Assembly (NCBI RefSeq): GCF_000689255.1
Contig: NZ_HG964446.1
Location: 1,044,484-1,108,483 of the forward strand
From: Mycobacterium triplex
GTDB lineage: Bacteria; Actinomycetota; Actinomycetes; Mycobacteriales; Mycobacteriaceae
Length of the DNA stretch: 64,000 nucleotides
Reading direction: 5' to 3'
In this document: piece after piece, positions 8,003-16,811 of the stretch
Layout: each line of letters begins with the position of its first letter
Position numbering within the stretch: the first letter of the stretch is position 1
Translations under genes and position numbers: made by a program
The notes under the pieces: generated by a model
What the model saw: only the letters and a program-made list of their open reading frames with translations
What the model was told of the DNA's origin: nothing
The model's database searches: none

Positions 8003-10525
8003 ATGGACCGGCTGATCCAATACATCCTGGATTTGTTTGGCAACCCGGACGCGGCCCGCGCTTTCGTAGCGGGCCCCGGGCAGGCCATGACCGATGCGGG
8101 CCTGATCAACGTGGCTCCGGAGGAGTTCTCCTCCGCGGTGGCCAGCGCCTTGCCGGGTCTGCCCCTTGGCGTGGGCGACCCGATCGGCGGATTGCAGCAG
8201 GTGCTCACCGACCAGTACGGCTTTGCCCCGGGATATGGCGGATACGACCAGGGCTATGGCTACGACCCAGGCTACGGCGGCTATGACCCGGGCTATGGGG
8301 GATACGACCCGGGCTACGGGTACGGCCCCGGCCTTGTCGGCGCGGTTGCCCAGGACGCGGGCGTCCTGGTGGGTGACGGGGTTGCCCCGGTTGTCGACGG
8401 CGCTGGCGCTGTGCTGGGTCTGGGCAGCGCGATCGTTGCCGACGTGGGTGGCGGTCTGCTCGGTGCTGTCGACGCCGGACTGTACGGAGCCGCGTACGGC
8501 GGGCTCGGATTTCAGACGGGCGGCTGGGGCGGATTTGGTCCCGGTTTCGGATCTGGTTGGGGCGGTTTCCAACCGGGCTGGGGACATGGTTGGGGTGAGC
8601 GGCCTGGCTGGGGACATGGTTGGGGTGAGCGGCCTGGCTGGGGACATGGTTGGGGTGAGCGGCCTGGCTGGGGACATGGTTGGGGCGACGGGCCTGGCTG
8701 GGGGCACGGTTGGGGCGGGTTCCGGCCCGGCTTGGGTGAATTCGGCCACGGCACCGGCTTCGGTGGCGGCTTCGGCGGCGAGTTTGGACTGGGCGTCGGA
8801 TTCAACGCCGGTCTGGGCCTTGGTGGTGGTCTCGGCGGACACACCGGCTTTGGTCTTGGCGGTGGCGGCCTGACGGGCATCGGTTTGGGTGCCCAGACCG
8901 GGTTCGGTGGCCGCGCCGGTCTTGGCTTCGGCGGCGACACCGGCCTGGGCCTGGGTGGACACACCGGTTTCGGGTTGGCCAGTGAGGTCGCCCTGGGCGG
9001 CCGCGCCGGTCTCGGACTCGGTGGTGAGGCTGGTCTTGGTGGTCGGGCCGGGTTCGGCGAAGGTGTTGGGCTGCGGGCCGGCGGCGGGCTTGAGGGCGGC
9101 GCTGGGTTCGGTGCCCGTGCGGGTCTTGGTGGCGAGGCTGGTCTGGGCGGTCGCGCCGCAGTCGGTGCTGGATCCAACGGCGACGCCGGCTTTGGCGGAG
9201 GTGCCGGTCACGGTAGCCACGCAGGTGTTGGCCTGAGGGGCGAAGCCGGCGGGGGCTTTGGGGGCCAGCTCGGCGTTGGCGCTGGCAGCCAGCTTGGCGT
9301 CGGCGCTATCGCCGGTGGTGGTCTCGGCGCTGCTGGCCAGGCCGGTGGCGGCTTCGGCGGCGCAGTTGGCGGAGGTAGCCAGCTGGGCGGTGGCATCGGT
9401 GCCGGTGCTGGTGGTCAGGCGGGTCTGGGCGGTCAAGCGGCTCTGGCGAGCCAGGCGGGATTCGGTGCTGGTGGTCAGGCGGGTCTCGGCGGCCAGGCCG
9501 CACTGGCGAGCCAGACAAGTTTCGGGGCCGGCAGCCAGCTGGCGGGTGCCGGCAATGCCGGTGTGCTCGCCGGCGGGGGCGGTAATGCAGCGCTGGGCGC
9601 CAGCGGTCAGGCGGGGTTGATCGCTAGCGAGGGCGCGGCACTGAACGGCGCCGCCACTCCTCACGTGGCCGGCCCGCTCGGGGGCGTCGGCGTCGGTGGA
9701 CAGGGTGGTACCGCCGCGGCCGGCGGCGCTGGACTTGGTATCGGCGGGGCACGCGGCAGCGCCATGTTGAGCGGTGAGAGCGGGCTGGGAGGCCACGCGA
9801 CGCCGCAATCCGCCGCCGTTGCCGGCGGCGCGGGCCTGGGCAGCCACGCCGAAGTCGGAGCCGGCGGCGCGGGTATCGGCGGTCACGCCGGAGCCGACGT
9901 GACCGCGGGGGCGGGCGTCGGCGGAGGCTTCCCGGGCGGTGCGGCCGGCGGCGGCCTCAACGGTGGAATCGGTGGCGGCCTCAACGCGGGCGCCGGCGGC
10001 GGCGCTCACGGAGGGATCCTCGGCCAGGAGGGTGCGGCGCTCGGCGGCGGCGGCAGTGTCGCCGGCAGCGGCGGCGGCGGCGCTCACGGCCCGGCCGGGC
10101 CCGCTGGACAAGGCCCGGTGATTCACGGCGGCGGCGGTGCCGGAGGCGGCGTCGGTGGTCACGCCACCCCGCCGTCGAACCCCGGCCCCGTCTTCCAGGG
10201 CGGTGGCTCCGGCGGTGCCGGCGGCCACGGCAGCGCGGGCGGACCGGTGATCCACGAGCCGGCGCAGCAGGCTCCGGTTCAGCATTCCCCTGCGCCGGTT
10301 CAACATTCGCCGATTGAGCACTCGCCCGCACCGGTTCAACACTCGCCGGCACCGGTTCAGCATTCGCCTGCGCCGGTTCAGCATTCACCGGCTCCAGTCG
10401 AGCATGCTCCGGCACCGCACAGCCCGTCGGTGTTCGAAGGCACTCCGCACGCTCCGGCCCCGGTGCACGCACCGGCTCCGGCACCGCACCCGTCGCCCTC
10501 TCACGTCGGGGGCCCGCACGGGTAG
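8003..10525 (+). CDS. iniB: IniB: glycine/alanine-rich isoniazid-inducible envelope-stress protein, repeat-expanded
   Basis: An 840-residue protein whose first 70 residues are the IniB N-terminal domain (MDRLIQYILDLFGNPDAAR...GDPIGGLQQVL). A Gly/Tyr/Asp repeat, a WGHGWGERPG repeat, a long GLGGxAGLGG-type region and a C-terminal HSPAPVQ repeat follow. The stretch SGQAGLIASEGAALNGA is conserved with M. tuberculosis IniB, which is only about 480 residues long. The ATG is preceded by GAAGGGGAA. IniB is the first gene of iniBAC, induced by cell-wall inhibitors such as isoniazid and ethambutol; its molecular role is unknown. It has no classical signal peptide. The composition resembles a structural or surface-associated protein. 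Confidence 0.9.
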   Translation: MDRLIQYILDLFGNPDAARAFVAGPGQAMTDAGLINVAPEEFSSAVASALPGLPLGVGDPIGGLQQVLTDQYGFAPGYGGYDQGYGYDPGYGGYDPGYGGYDPGYGYGPGLVGAVAQDAGVLVGDGVAPVVDGAGAVLGLGSAIVADVGGGLLGAVDAGLYGAAYGGLGFQTGGWGGFGPGFGSGWGGFQPGWGHGWGERPGWGHGWGERPGWGHGWGERPGWGHGWGDGPGWGHGWGGFRPGLGEFGHGTGFGGGFGGEFGLGVGFNAGLGLGGGLGGHTGFGLGGGGLTGIGLGAQTGFGGRAGLGFGGDTGLGLGGHTGFGLASEVALGGRAGLGLGGEAGLGGRAGFGEGVGLRAGGGLEGGAGFGARAGLGGEAGLGGRAAVGAGSNGDAGFGGGAGHGSHAGVGLRGEAGGGFGGQLGVGAGSQLGVGAIAGGGLGAAGQAGGGFGGAVGGGSQLGGGIGAGAGGQAGLGGQAALASQAGFGAGGQAGLGGQAALASQTSFGAGSQLAGAGNAGVLAGGGGNAALGASGQAGLIASEGAALNGAATPHVAGPLGGVGVGGQGGTAAAGGAGLGIGGARGSAMLSGESGLGGHATPQSAAVAGGAGLGSHAEVGAGGAGIGGHAGADVTAGAGVGGGFPGGAAGGGLNGGIGGGLNAGAGGGAHGGILGQEGAALGGGGSVAGSGGGGAHGPAGPAGQGPVIHGGGGAGGGVGGHATPPSNPGPVFQGGGSGGAGGHGSAGGPVIHEPAQQAPVQHSPAPVQHSPIEHSPAPVQHSPAPVQHSPAPVQHSPAPVEHAPAPHSPSVFEGTPHAPAPVHAPAPAPHPSPSHVGGPHG
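8231..8331 (+). repeat. Gly-Tyr-Asp-Pro repeat in iniB
   Basis: The translation reads GYGGYDQGYGYDPGYGGYDP and continues in the same pattern. It is made of 18-21 bp units encoding GYGGYDP or GYGYDP, with about five copies. The third codon bases vary between units, so this array is older and less homogeneous than the adjacent 30-bp repeat. Confidence 0.8.
8581..8700 (+). repeat. 30-bp perfect tandem repeat in iniB (10-residue unit GHGWGERPGW)
   Basis: Units lie at 8581-8610, 8611-8640 and 8641-8670 and are identical. A fourth unit at 8671-8700 differs by only a few bases (GERPG becomes GDGPG), and a degenerate fifth follows. Exact identity, including silent positions, points to recent expansion. 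The copy number could vary between strains without breaking the reading frame. Confidence 0.9.
9404..9523 (+). repeat. 60-bp tandem duplication in iniB
   Basis: Two 60-bp units encode GAGGQAGLGGQAALASQxxF. They differ at a handful of bases, mostly silent, apart from the change at the end (AGF to TSF). This is a second, older duplication inside the same gene. Confidence 0.75.
10281..10415 (+). repeat. 21-bp C-terminal HSPAPVQ repeat in iniB
   Basis: About six 7-residue units (HSPAPVQ, with one HSPIE variant and a final HAPAP) are encoded by 21-bp units differing mostly at third positions. The proline/histidine-rich composition contrasts with the glycine-rich core. It gives the protein a chemically distinct tail. 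Confidence 0.85.
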
Positions 10526-10579
10526 CGCGCGAACATAGCGGAACGGCGGGGATCTTGTGATCCCCGCCGATTCGCGCGC
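10525..10579 (+). terminator. Nested perfect hairpin between iniB and iniA
   Basis: An inner stem CGGCGGGGATC / GATCCCCGCCG (10544-10554 with 10559-10569, loop TTGT) is perfectly paired over 11 bp. Outside it a second perfect 9-bp pairing, GCGCGCGAA (10525-10533) with TTCGCGCGC (10571-10579), encloses the first. No U-tract follows, so this is not a classical intrinsic terminator. It lies directly after the iniB stop and 38 nt before iniA. It could attenuate transcription, protect the 3' end of iniB mRNA, or mark a processing point. Confidence 0.8.
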
Positions 10580-10617
10580 ATACCGTAATCACAGATGCGA
10601 GAAAGTGGGGAACCGCG

Positions 10618-12459
10618 GTGACTCAGGCCAGTGATCCGAGGCGCGTCAGCGTGATCGTCGAGCTGATCGACCACACCCTCGCCATCGCCGAACTCAACGA
10701 CCGCAATGACCTCGTGGAGCGACTGGCGCGGGCCCGCGAGCGCATCACCGATCCGCAGATCCGGGTGGTAATCGCCGGCCAGCTCAAACAGGGCAAGAGT
10801 CAACTACTCAACTCGTTGCTCAACCTGCCGGTCGCGCGGGTGGGCGACGACGAGGCCACCGTGGTCATCACCGTCGTCAGCCACGGCGACCCACCGTCGG
10901 CCCGGTTGATCGTGGCCGCCGGACCCAACGGCGAATCCATGCCCATCGACATCCCGATCGACGACATCAACACCGACCTGCGCCGAGCGCCGCAAGCCGC
11001 CAACCGCGAAGTGCTGCGTGTCGAGATCGGAGCGCCCAGCCCGCTGCTGCAAGGTGGGTTGACGTTCATCGACACCCCGGGCGTGGGCGGTCACGGGCAG
11101 CCGCATCTGTCGGCGACGCTCGGACTGCTGCCCAACGCGGACGCGCTGATCATGGTCAGCGACACCAGCCAAGAGCTGACCGAACCGGAGATGTGGTTCA
11201 TCCGGCAGGCGCACCGGATCTGCCCGGTCGCGGTGTTGGCGGCCACCAAGACCGACCTCTACCCGCACTGGCGCGAGATCGTCGACGCCAACACCGCGCA
11301 CCTACAGCGCGCCGGCGTGCCGACACCGATCCTGCCCGTGTCGTCGCTGCTGCGCAGCCACGCCGTCACGGCGAACGACACCGAACTCAACGAGGAGTCC
11401 AACTTCCCGGCCATCGTCAAGTTCCTCAGCGAACGGGTGCTCACCCGCGAGACCGACCGGGTACGCGACGAGGTCCTTCGTGATATCCGTTCTGCTGCAG
11501 AACAATTGGCGATGGCTGCGGGTTCAGAACTCGCGGTCTTCAACGATCCGGGGCTTCGCGACCGGCTCGCCGAAGACCTGGAGCGGCGCAAGCGCGACGC
11601 GCTGGACGCACTGGAGCAGACCGCGCTGTGGCAGCAGGTGCTCAACGACGGATTCACCGACCTGAGCACCGACGTCGACCACGACATGCGAGCCCGGTTC
11701 CGTGGGCTCACCGAGGACATCGAGCGCCAGATCGATTCGTGCGACCCGACCCGGCATTGGGCCGAAATCGGCAGCGACGTCGAGGAAGCCGTCGCCACCG
11801 CCGTCGGGGACAACTTCGTGTGGGCCTATCAACGCGCCGAGGAACTGGCCGACGACGTGGCGAATTCGTTCGCCGCGGCGGGGCTGGATTCGGTGCTGAC
11901 TCCCGAGCTGAGCCAGCGCGCGATGGGTGAAGACTTCGGCCAGCTCAAATCGGTGTCCGATCTGGAGTCCAAGCCGGCCGGCAAGGGGCAGAAGATGGTC
12001 AGCGGACTGCGTGGTTCCTACGGCGGCGTGGTGATGATCGGCATGTTGTCCTCGGTGGCGGGGCTGGGCCTGTTCAACCCGTTGTCGGTGGGCGCCGGGC
12101 TGATCCTGGGCCGCATGGCCTACAAGGAGGACAAGGAGAACCGGCTGCTGCGGGCGCGCGCGGAGGCCAAGACGAATGTGCGGCGCTTCGTCGACGACGT
12201 CTCGTTCGTGGTGGGCAAGGAATCTCGCGACCGGCTCAAGGTCATCCACCGCACGCTGCGCGACCACTACCGCGACATCGCCAACGAGATCTCCCGGTCG
12301 CTCAACGAGTCGCTGCAGTCGACCATCGCCGCGGCGCACGTAGAAGAAGCCGAACGCGAAACCAAGGTCCGTGAACTCGAGCGGCAGTTGAATATCCTCA
12401 ACCAGGTCACCGACAATGTGGGCAAACTGACGCCACCGGTGACCGTAGGACGGGTGTGA
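10618..12459 (+). CDS. iniA: IniA: bacterial dynamin-like GTPase
   Basis: A 613-residue homologue of Rv0342. The GTPase P-loop is AGQLKQGKSQLLNSLL near residue 50. The G3 motif is FIDTPGVGG near 150 and G4 is AATKTDLYP near 205. Helical stalk regions follow, then a hydrophobic membrane-binding segment near 465-500 (MIGMLSSVAGLGLFNPLS). M. tuberculosis IniA is known to be a dynamin-like protein that binds and remodels membranes and contributes to drug tolerance. The GTG start follows GTGGGGAACC. The iniC start overlaps its stop (GTGA), so IniA and IniC are translationally coupled and probably act together at the inner membrane. Confidence 0.95.
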   Translation: MTQASDPRRVSVIVELIDHTLAIAELNDRNDLVERLARARERITDPQIRVVIAGQLKQGKSQLLNSLLNLPVARVGDDEATVVITVVSHGDPPSARLIVAAGPNGESMPIDIPIDDINTDLRRAPQAANREVLRVEIGAPSPLLQGGLTFIDTPGVGGHGQPHLSATLGLLPNADALIMVSDTSQELTEPEMWFIRQAHRICPVAVLAATKTDLYPHWREIVDANTAHLQRAGVPTPILPVSSLLRSHAVTANDTELNEESNFPAIVKFLSERVLTRETDRVRDEVLRDIRSAAEQLAMAAGSELAVFNDPGLRDRLAEDLERRKRDALDALEQTALWQQVLNDGFTDLSTDVDHDMRARFRGLTEDIERQIDSCDPTRHWAEIGSDVEEAVATAVGDNFVWAYQRAEELADDVANSFAAAGLDSVLTPELSQRAMGEDFGQLKSVSDLESKPAGKGQKMVSGLRGSYGGVVMIGMLSSVAGLGLFNPLSVGAGLILGRMAYKEDKENRLLRARAEAKTNVRRFVDDVSFVVGKESRDRLKVIHRTLRDHYRDIANEISRSLNESLQSTIAAAHVEEAERETKVRELERQLNILNQVTDNVGKLTPPVTVGRV

Positions 12460-13961
12460 GCACTAGCGATCGAGTCCGTGCGATTTTGGGCGGGACCATC
12501 CAGGCCTACCGTGGTGAGCCGGCGTTCCGGAACCGACCCGAGGTCTTCTACGAACTGGACCGCATCGGCGCGCGGCTGAACGAGCCCATCCGCCTCGCCC
12601 TGGCCGGCACGCTCAAGGCCGGAAAGTCCACGCTGCTCAACGCTTTGGTCGGTCAAGACATCGCCCCGACCGACGCCACCGAGGCCACCCGCATCGTGAC
12701 CTGGTTCCGGCACGGGCCCACCCCAAAGGTCACCGCAAACCATTGGGGTGGAAGGCATTCCAATGTGCCGATCAACCACAGCTCGGGGCTGACGTTCGAC
12801 TTCCGGACGCTCGACGCCGCCGACGTGGCCGACCTGGATGTGGAGTGGCCCGCCGAGGAGCTGGTCGATATGACCATCATCGACACCCCGGGCACGTCGT
12901 CGCTGACGCGTGCGGCCTCCGAGCGCACGCTGCGGCTGCTGGTGCCACCCGACGGGGTGCCGCGGGTGGACGCGGTGGTGTTCTTGCTGCGCACCCTCAA
13001 CGCCGCGGATATCGCTCTGCTCAAGCAGATTGGGCAACTCGTCGGCGGGGCCGCGGGCGCGCTTGGCATCATCGGCGTCGCATCCCGGGCCGACGAAATC
13101 GGTGCGGGCCGGATCGACGCGATGCTGTCGGCGGCCGACGTGGCGCAGCGCTTCACCACGGAGATGAATGACACGGGCATCTGCCAAGCGGTGGTCCCGG
13201 TGTCGGGGCTGCTGGCGCTGACCGCCCGCACGCTGCGGCAAAGCGAGTTCATCGCGCTGCAGAAGCTCGCCGCCGCCGACAAGACCGAGCTCGGCAAGGC
13301 CATGCTAAGCGTGGATCGCTTTGTGCGCGTGGAGAGCTCGCTGCCCGTCGATGCGGCGACGCGCGCCCAGCTGCTGGACCGGTTCGGCATGTTCGGCCTG
13401 AGGATTTCGCTCGCCGTGCTGGCCGCCGGTGTCGCCGACGCGGCGGGCCTGGCCGACGAACTGCTGGAGCGCAGCGGTCTGGTGGCGCTGCGCGAGGTGA
13501 TCGATCAGCAATTCGCGCAGCGGTCCGACATGCTCAAGGCGCACACCGCGCTGGTGTCACTGCGCCGGTTCGTGGAGGCGTTCCCGATCGTGGCGACGCC
13601 CTACGTCATCGCCGACATCGACCCGCTGCTGGCCGACACCCACGCCTTCGAAGAGCTGCGGTTGCTCAGCCAATTATCTTCTCGACCAACCTCTTTGAAT
13701 GCCGAAGAGCTCGCATCGCTACGTCGGGTGATCGGCGGATCGGGCACCCGCCCGGCCAGTAGGCTGGGTCTGAATCCTGAGAACACCGACCCCAACGAGG
13801 GGCCGCGGGCCGCATTCGCCGCGGCGCAACGCTGGCGCCGCCGGGCCGAGCATCCGCTCAACGATCCGTTCACCACCAGGGCGTGTCGTGCCGCGGTGCG
13901 CAGTGCCGAGGCGATGGTGGCCGATTTCGCCGCGCACGGCGCCAACATCCGGGCTCAGTAG
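12456..13961 (+). CDS. iniC: IniC: second dynamin-like GTPase of the ini operon
   Basis: A 501-residue partner of IniA, homologous to Rv0343. The P-loop is LAGTLKAGKSTLLNALVG near residue 50. The G3 motif is MTIIDTPGTSS near 135 and the G4-like region is IGVASRADE near 205. It lacks the strongly hydrophobic loop seen in IniA, so it may rely on IniA or on amphipathic helices for membrane contact. The GTG start overlaps the iniA stop by 4 nt. The last 7 nt overlap the convergent Hsp70-like gene on the other strand, so transcription from both sides runs into a shared end. Confidence 0.93.
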   Translation: MSTSDRVRAILGGTIQAYRGEPAFRNRPEVFYELDRIGARLNEPIRLALAGTLKAGKSTLLNALVGQDIAPTDATEATRIVTWFRHGPTPKVTANHWGGRHSNVPINHSSGLTFDFRTLDAADVADLDVEWPAEELVDMTIIDTPGTSSLTRAASERTLRLLVPPDGVPRVDAVVFLLRTLNAADIALLKQIGQLVGGAAGALGIIGVASRADEIGAGRIDAMLSAADVAQRFTTEMNDTGICQAVVPVSGLLALTARTLRQSEFIALQKLAAADKTELGKAMLSVDRFVRVESSLPVDAATRAQLLDRFGMFGLRISLAVLAAGVADAAGLADELLERSGLVALREVIDQQFAQRSDMLKAHTALVSLRRFVEAFPIVATPYVIADIDPLLADTHAFEELRLLSQLSSRPTSLNAEELASLRRVIGGSGTRPASRLGLNPENTDPNEGPRAAFAAAQRWRRRAEHPLNDPFTTRACRAAVRSAEAMVADFAAHGANIRAQ

Positions 13962-15601
13962 CGCCGCCACGGCCAGTGCGGTCGCTCCCGTTCGGTCGGC
14001 AGCGGCGGCGTAAAGGTGGTGGTGGGCGGTGGCGGGACCGTCGTGGTGGGCGGCGGCTGATAGGTCGTGGTGGGCGGCGGCGCCTCGGTCGTGGTCGTCG
14101 TCACCGGTGCCTCGGTAGTGGTGGTCGTCGGCGCCTGGGTCGTCGTCGGGGTGGGGCTGGGGGATTCCGTGATGGTCACGGTCTGCTCGGGGGGCGGGGC
14201 GGTCGGTTGACTCGGCGGGGTCTGCACCGGCCTTGGGCTCTCCTCGCCGAGGGTCAACGCCAGGATGGTGGCCACCAGTATGGCTACGCCCGCGGCGGCC
14301 AGGCTCAAGACGATGGCGGTGCGCCGGTACCACGGCGGCGGTGCCCCGGCGTAAGGGTCGTCGTCTGCTTCCCCGAAATCCATTGCGTCCCGGACATATT
14401 GGCCGCTGTGTTCGGGGCCGGTGTAAGGGACGGGGTCCTCTTCGTCGTCGTCCTCGGACCAGGCCAGCGGCCGCTCTTCTTCGATCCGGGCGCCCGGCAT
14501 GACTTGGGTCATGTCGGGCGGCGCGGCGGCGGCCAGTTGCGTCGGGGTCTCGACGACGGGGCTCGGAATCGCGCGCGTCGAAGGGTGCTGTTGACCGAAT
14601 TTGGCCGCGCCCAGGGCCGCGGTGAACGCCGGCTGCGGTGTGGTGTGGACCGGCACCCCAAGGCGTTCGGAGAGGCGGGTGGCGAGCAGCGGGATGGCGG
14701 CACCGCCGCCGACGGTGGCCACGGCGGACAGGTCTGTCACCGCAATCTTGTTGCGCTGCAAGCTGTTTTCGACGTCGGTGACGAATTCGTCCAGCGGTCC
14801 GGAGATCAGCTCCTCGAATTCGTTGCGGGACAGCTCAACATCTTCGCCGGTGACCGCCGGCAGCGTGGTGACCGTGGCCGTCGACAGGGTTTCCTTGGCG
14901 GTTCGGTATTGGTCGAGCAGGCGGGTCAGCGACCCCATTCGCGTCGTGCTGGCCAGGCCGCCGGAGCTGTCGCTCGGAGCGCCGTCGCGCATGTGGTCCA
15001 GGATCAGCTGGTCGATCGCGTCGCCGGAGAAGTCGCGGTAGCGCACCGAGGGGCCGATCTGCGCGAAATCCGAACCGGCGTCGCTCAGTGTCACGGTGGT
15101 GCCACTGGCGCCGAAATCGCACAACGCGACGATGCCGTGCGTTGGGAAGTCTGGTTCGGCCCGCAGCGCGGTCAGCGCGGCCGTGGCATCGGAGATCAAC
15201 GCCGGAGGCACGCCGTCCGGCGCCAGACCGGGCTGGGCGAAGAATTCCTCACGCAGCGCCGCGGACTGCTCCGGCGACCAATAGGCGGGGACGGCGATCG
15301 TGACCGGCGTTCCGTAGTCGACGGTGCGGGCCATCGCCTCGAGCGCTTCGACCGTCAGCGCGTCACCGAGGTACTTCGTCCCGTCGGCGGCCACCAGCGG
15401 AGTGCGGTCCCCGACCCGTTCGACGAACCCCCGCATCACCAGGCCGGCTGCGGCCGGGTCGGGACTTTCCTCCGGTAGGCCGACTTCGGACGCCCGCTGG
15501 TCGAAGAGGGTGAGCACGGACTTGCGAGTCACCGCGTCGCCACCCGCGCGGGCCGCGACGAGGTTGGCCATCCCGATGGACAACCCGAGCGACTCGGACA
15601 T
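13955..15601 (-). CDS. Membrane-anchored Hsp70/actin-like ATPase-domain protein with Thr/Pro-rich outer tail
   Basis: A 548-residue protein. Residues 1-310 resemble the Hsp70 nucleotide-binding domain, with a modified first phosphate loop (LGLSIGMANLVAAR), the strand VTIAVPAYWSPEQ, a second phosphate loop CDFGASGTTVTL, and an adenosine-loop-like VATVGGGAAIPLL. The usual substrate-binding domain is missing. Instead there is an acidic linker, the motif PPPWYRR, one membrane helix (IVLSLAAAGVAILVATILAL, about 432-451), and a roughly 95-residue Thr/Pro-rich tail ending HWPWRRY. The likely topology is ATPase inside, tail outside. The next two genes share the WYR/helix/Thr-Pro layout. Function unknown; sensing or tethering in the envelope is an inference. 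Confidence 0.8.
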   Translation of the reverse strand: MSESLGLSIGMANLVAARAGGDAVTRKSVLTLFDQRASEVGLPEESPDPAAAGLVMRGFVERVGDRTPLVAADGTKYLGDALTVEALEAMARTVDYGTPVTIAVPAYWSPEQSAALREEFFAQPGLAPDGVPPALISDATAALTALRAEPDFPTHGIVALCDFGASGTTVTLSDAGSDFAQIGPSVRYRDFSGDAIDQLILDHMRDGAPSDSSGGLASTTRMGSLTRLLDQYRTAKETLSTATVTTLPAVTGEDVELSRNEFEELISGPLDEFVTDVENSLQRNKIAVTDLSAVATVGGGAAIPLLATRLSERLGVPVHTTPQPAFTAALGAAKFGQQHPSTRAIPSPVVETPTQLAAAAPPDMTQVMPGARIEEERPLAWSEDDDEEDPVPYTGPEHSGQYVRDAMDFGEADDDPYAGAPPPWYRRTAIVLSLAAAGVAILVATILALTLGEESPRPVQTPPSQPTAPPPEQTVTITESPSPTPTTTQAPTTTTTEAPVTTTTTEAPPPTTTYQPPPTTTVPPPPTTTFTPPLPTERERPHWPWRRY

Positions 15602-15669
15602 CTGGCATACCCCTGTGGTTTGTCGTAAATGTGGCTGTGGGTTCCCGCGAGTCTAGGTGGGAGCCCTTT

Positions 15670-16170
15670 TCAGAGGCCGGGCGGCAGCGTGATCTCGGTC
15701 GGTAGCCCGGGCAGCGGGGGCAGGGTGATCACCGAGGGCAGTTGCGGCAACGGGTACGCCTCGCCCGACGGCGTGGTCGGTGTGGTCGTGCCGGTCGACG
15801 GCAGCGCGTCTTCGGCGGACGCCGTCGGGGCGTCGGTGGTCGGGGTGGTTGTCTGCGCGCTCGGCGCCGCAGGGGCCACGCTCGAGGTCGTCGACGGTCG
15901 GGGCGCCGTCGTGGTGGCGGTCACGGGAGTGGTGCTGGTCACCGGTTGCTGCGGCGGGGCGCCGTGCGCGAGCTGGATGATGCCCCAGACGATCAGCGCG
16001 ATCAGCACCGCGATCAGGCTGCCCCACCCAACCAACGCAATTGGTTTGCGCCAACCCGGAATCGGGTCGTCGGGGTCGGGCGGCGCGCTGCCGTGCTCGT
16101 CGTCTCCGTAGTGGATGAAGACGGTGGGGTCGTCGTCGACGAAGTGGTCTGCCGGCGCGTGCCTTCCCAT
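15670..16170 (-). CDS. Single-pass membrane protein with Thr/Pro-rich outer domain
   Basis: A 166-residue protein of unknown function. The ATG at 16170 (MGRHAPADHFVDDDPTVF) is chosen over the longer frame because the extra 80 codons are Arg/Pro-rich and overlap the next gene. A TAGTCT -10-like box also lies 8 nt upstream of the ATG, predicting a leaderless mRNA. The acidic N-terminus leads to PGWRKP, then one membrane helix (ALVGWGSLIAVLIALIVWGI). A Thr/Ser/Pro-rich segment follows, ending in LP repeats (LPPLPGLPTEITLPPGL). The layout matches its two neighbours. The Thr/Pro region could be O-mannosylated outside the membrane, which is an inference from composition. Confidence 0.75.
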   Translation of the reverse strand: MGRHAPADHFVDDDPTVFIHYGDDEHGSAPPDPDDPIPGWRKPIALVGWGSLIAVLIALIVWGIIQLAHGAPPQQPVTSTTPVTATTTAPRPSTTSSVAPAAPSAQTTTPTTDAPTASAEDALPSTGTTTPTTPSGEAYPLPQLPSVITLPPLPGLPTEITLPPGL

Positions 16171-16267
16171 GGTCGCCGAGACTAGCCGGGCGGGTCGGGC
16201 CGGGGCTGGTCCCACACGGGCGGCTTCCGATCGGCCGTCAAACGTTGACCCAATCGCAATCAACTCG

Positions 16268-16759
<492 letters not shown>

Positions 16760-16766
16760 GGCACCG

Positions 16767-16772
16767 ATCGTA
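16767..16772 (-). promoter_or_regulatory. -10 box TACGAT, leaderless start of the poly-Thr membrane gene
   Basis: TACGAT on the minus strand is followed by 7 nt (CGGTGCC) and then the GTG start at 16759. There is no ribosome-binding site between them. This matches the mycobacterial TANNNT -10 and the normal distance to the first transcribed base, so the mRNA should begin at the start codon. Confidence 0.6.
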
Positions 16773-16811
16773 CTGACCGGCCTGACGATGCGTTGACCGT
16801 CGTCGGCGAGA

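Noticed and set aside
8581..8700. Regular 30-bp repeats considered as a CRISPR array
   Set aside because: The units are contiguous with no unique spacers and encode an in-frame peptide repeat in iniB.
7901..10384. 827-codon open frame on the minus strand opposite iniB
   Set aside because: It is the mirror of the glycine-rich repeats of iniB (low-complexity Arg/Ala/Thr), has no ribosome-binding site, and iniB itself has a conserved N-terminus.
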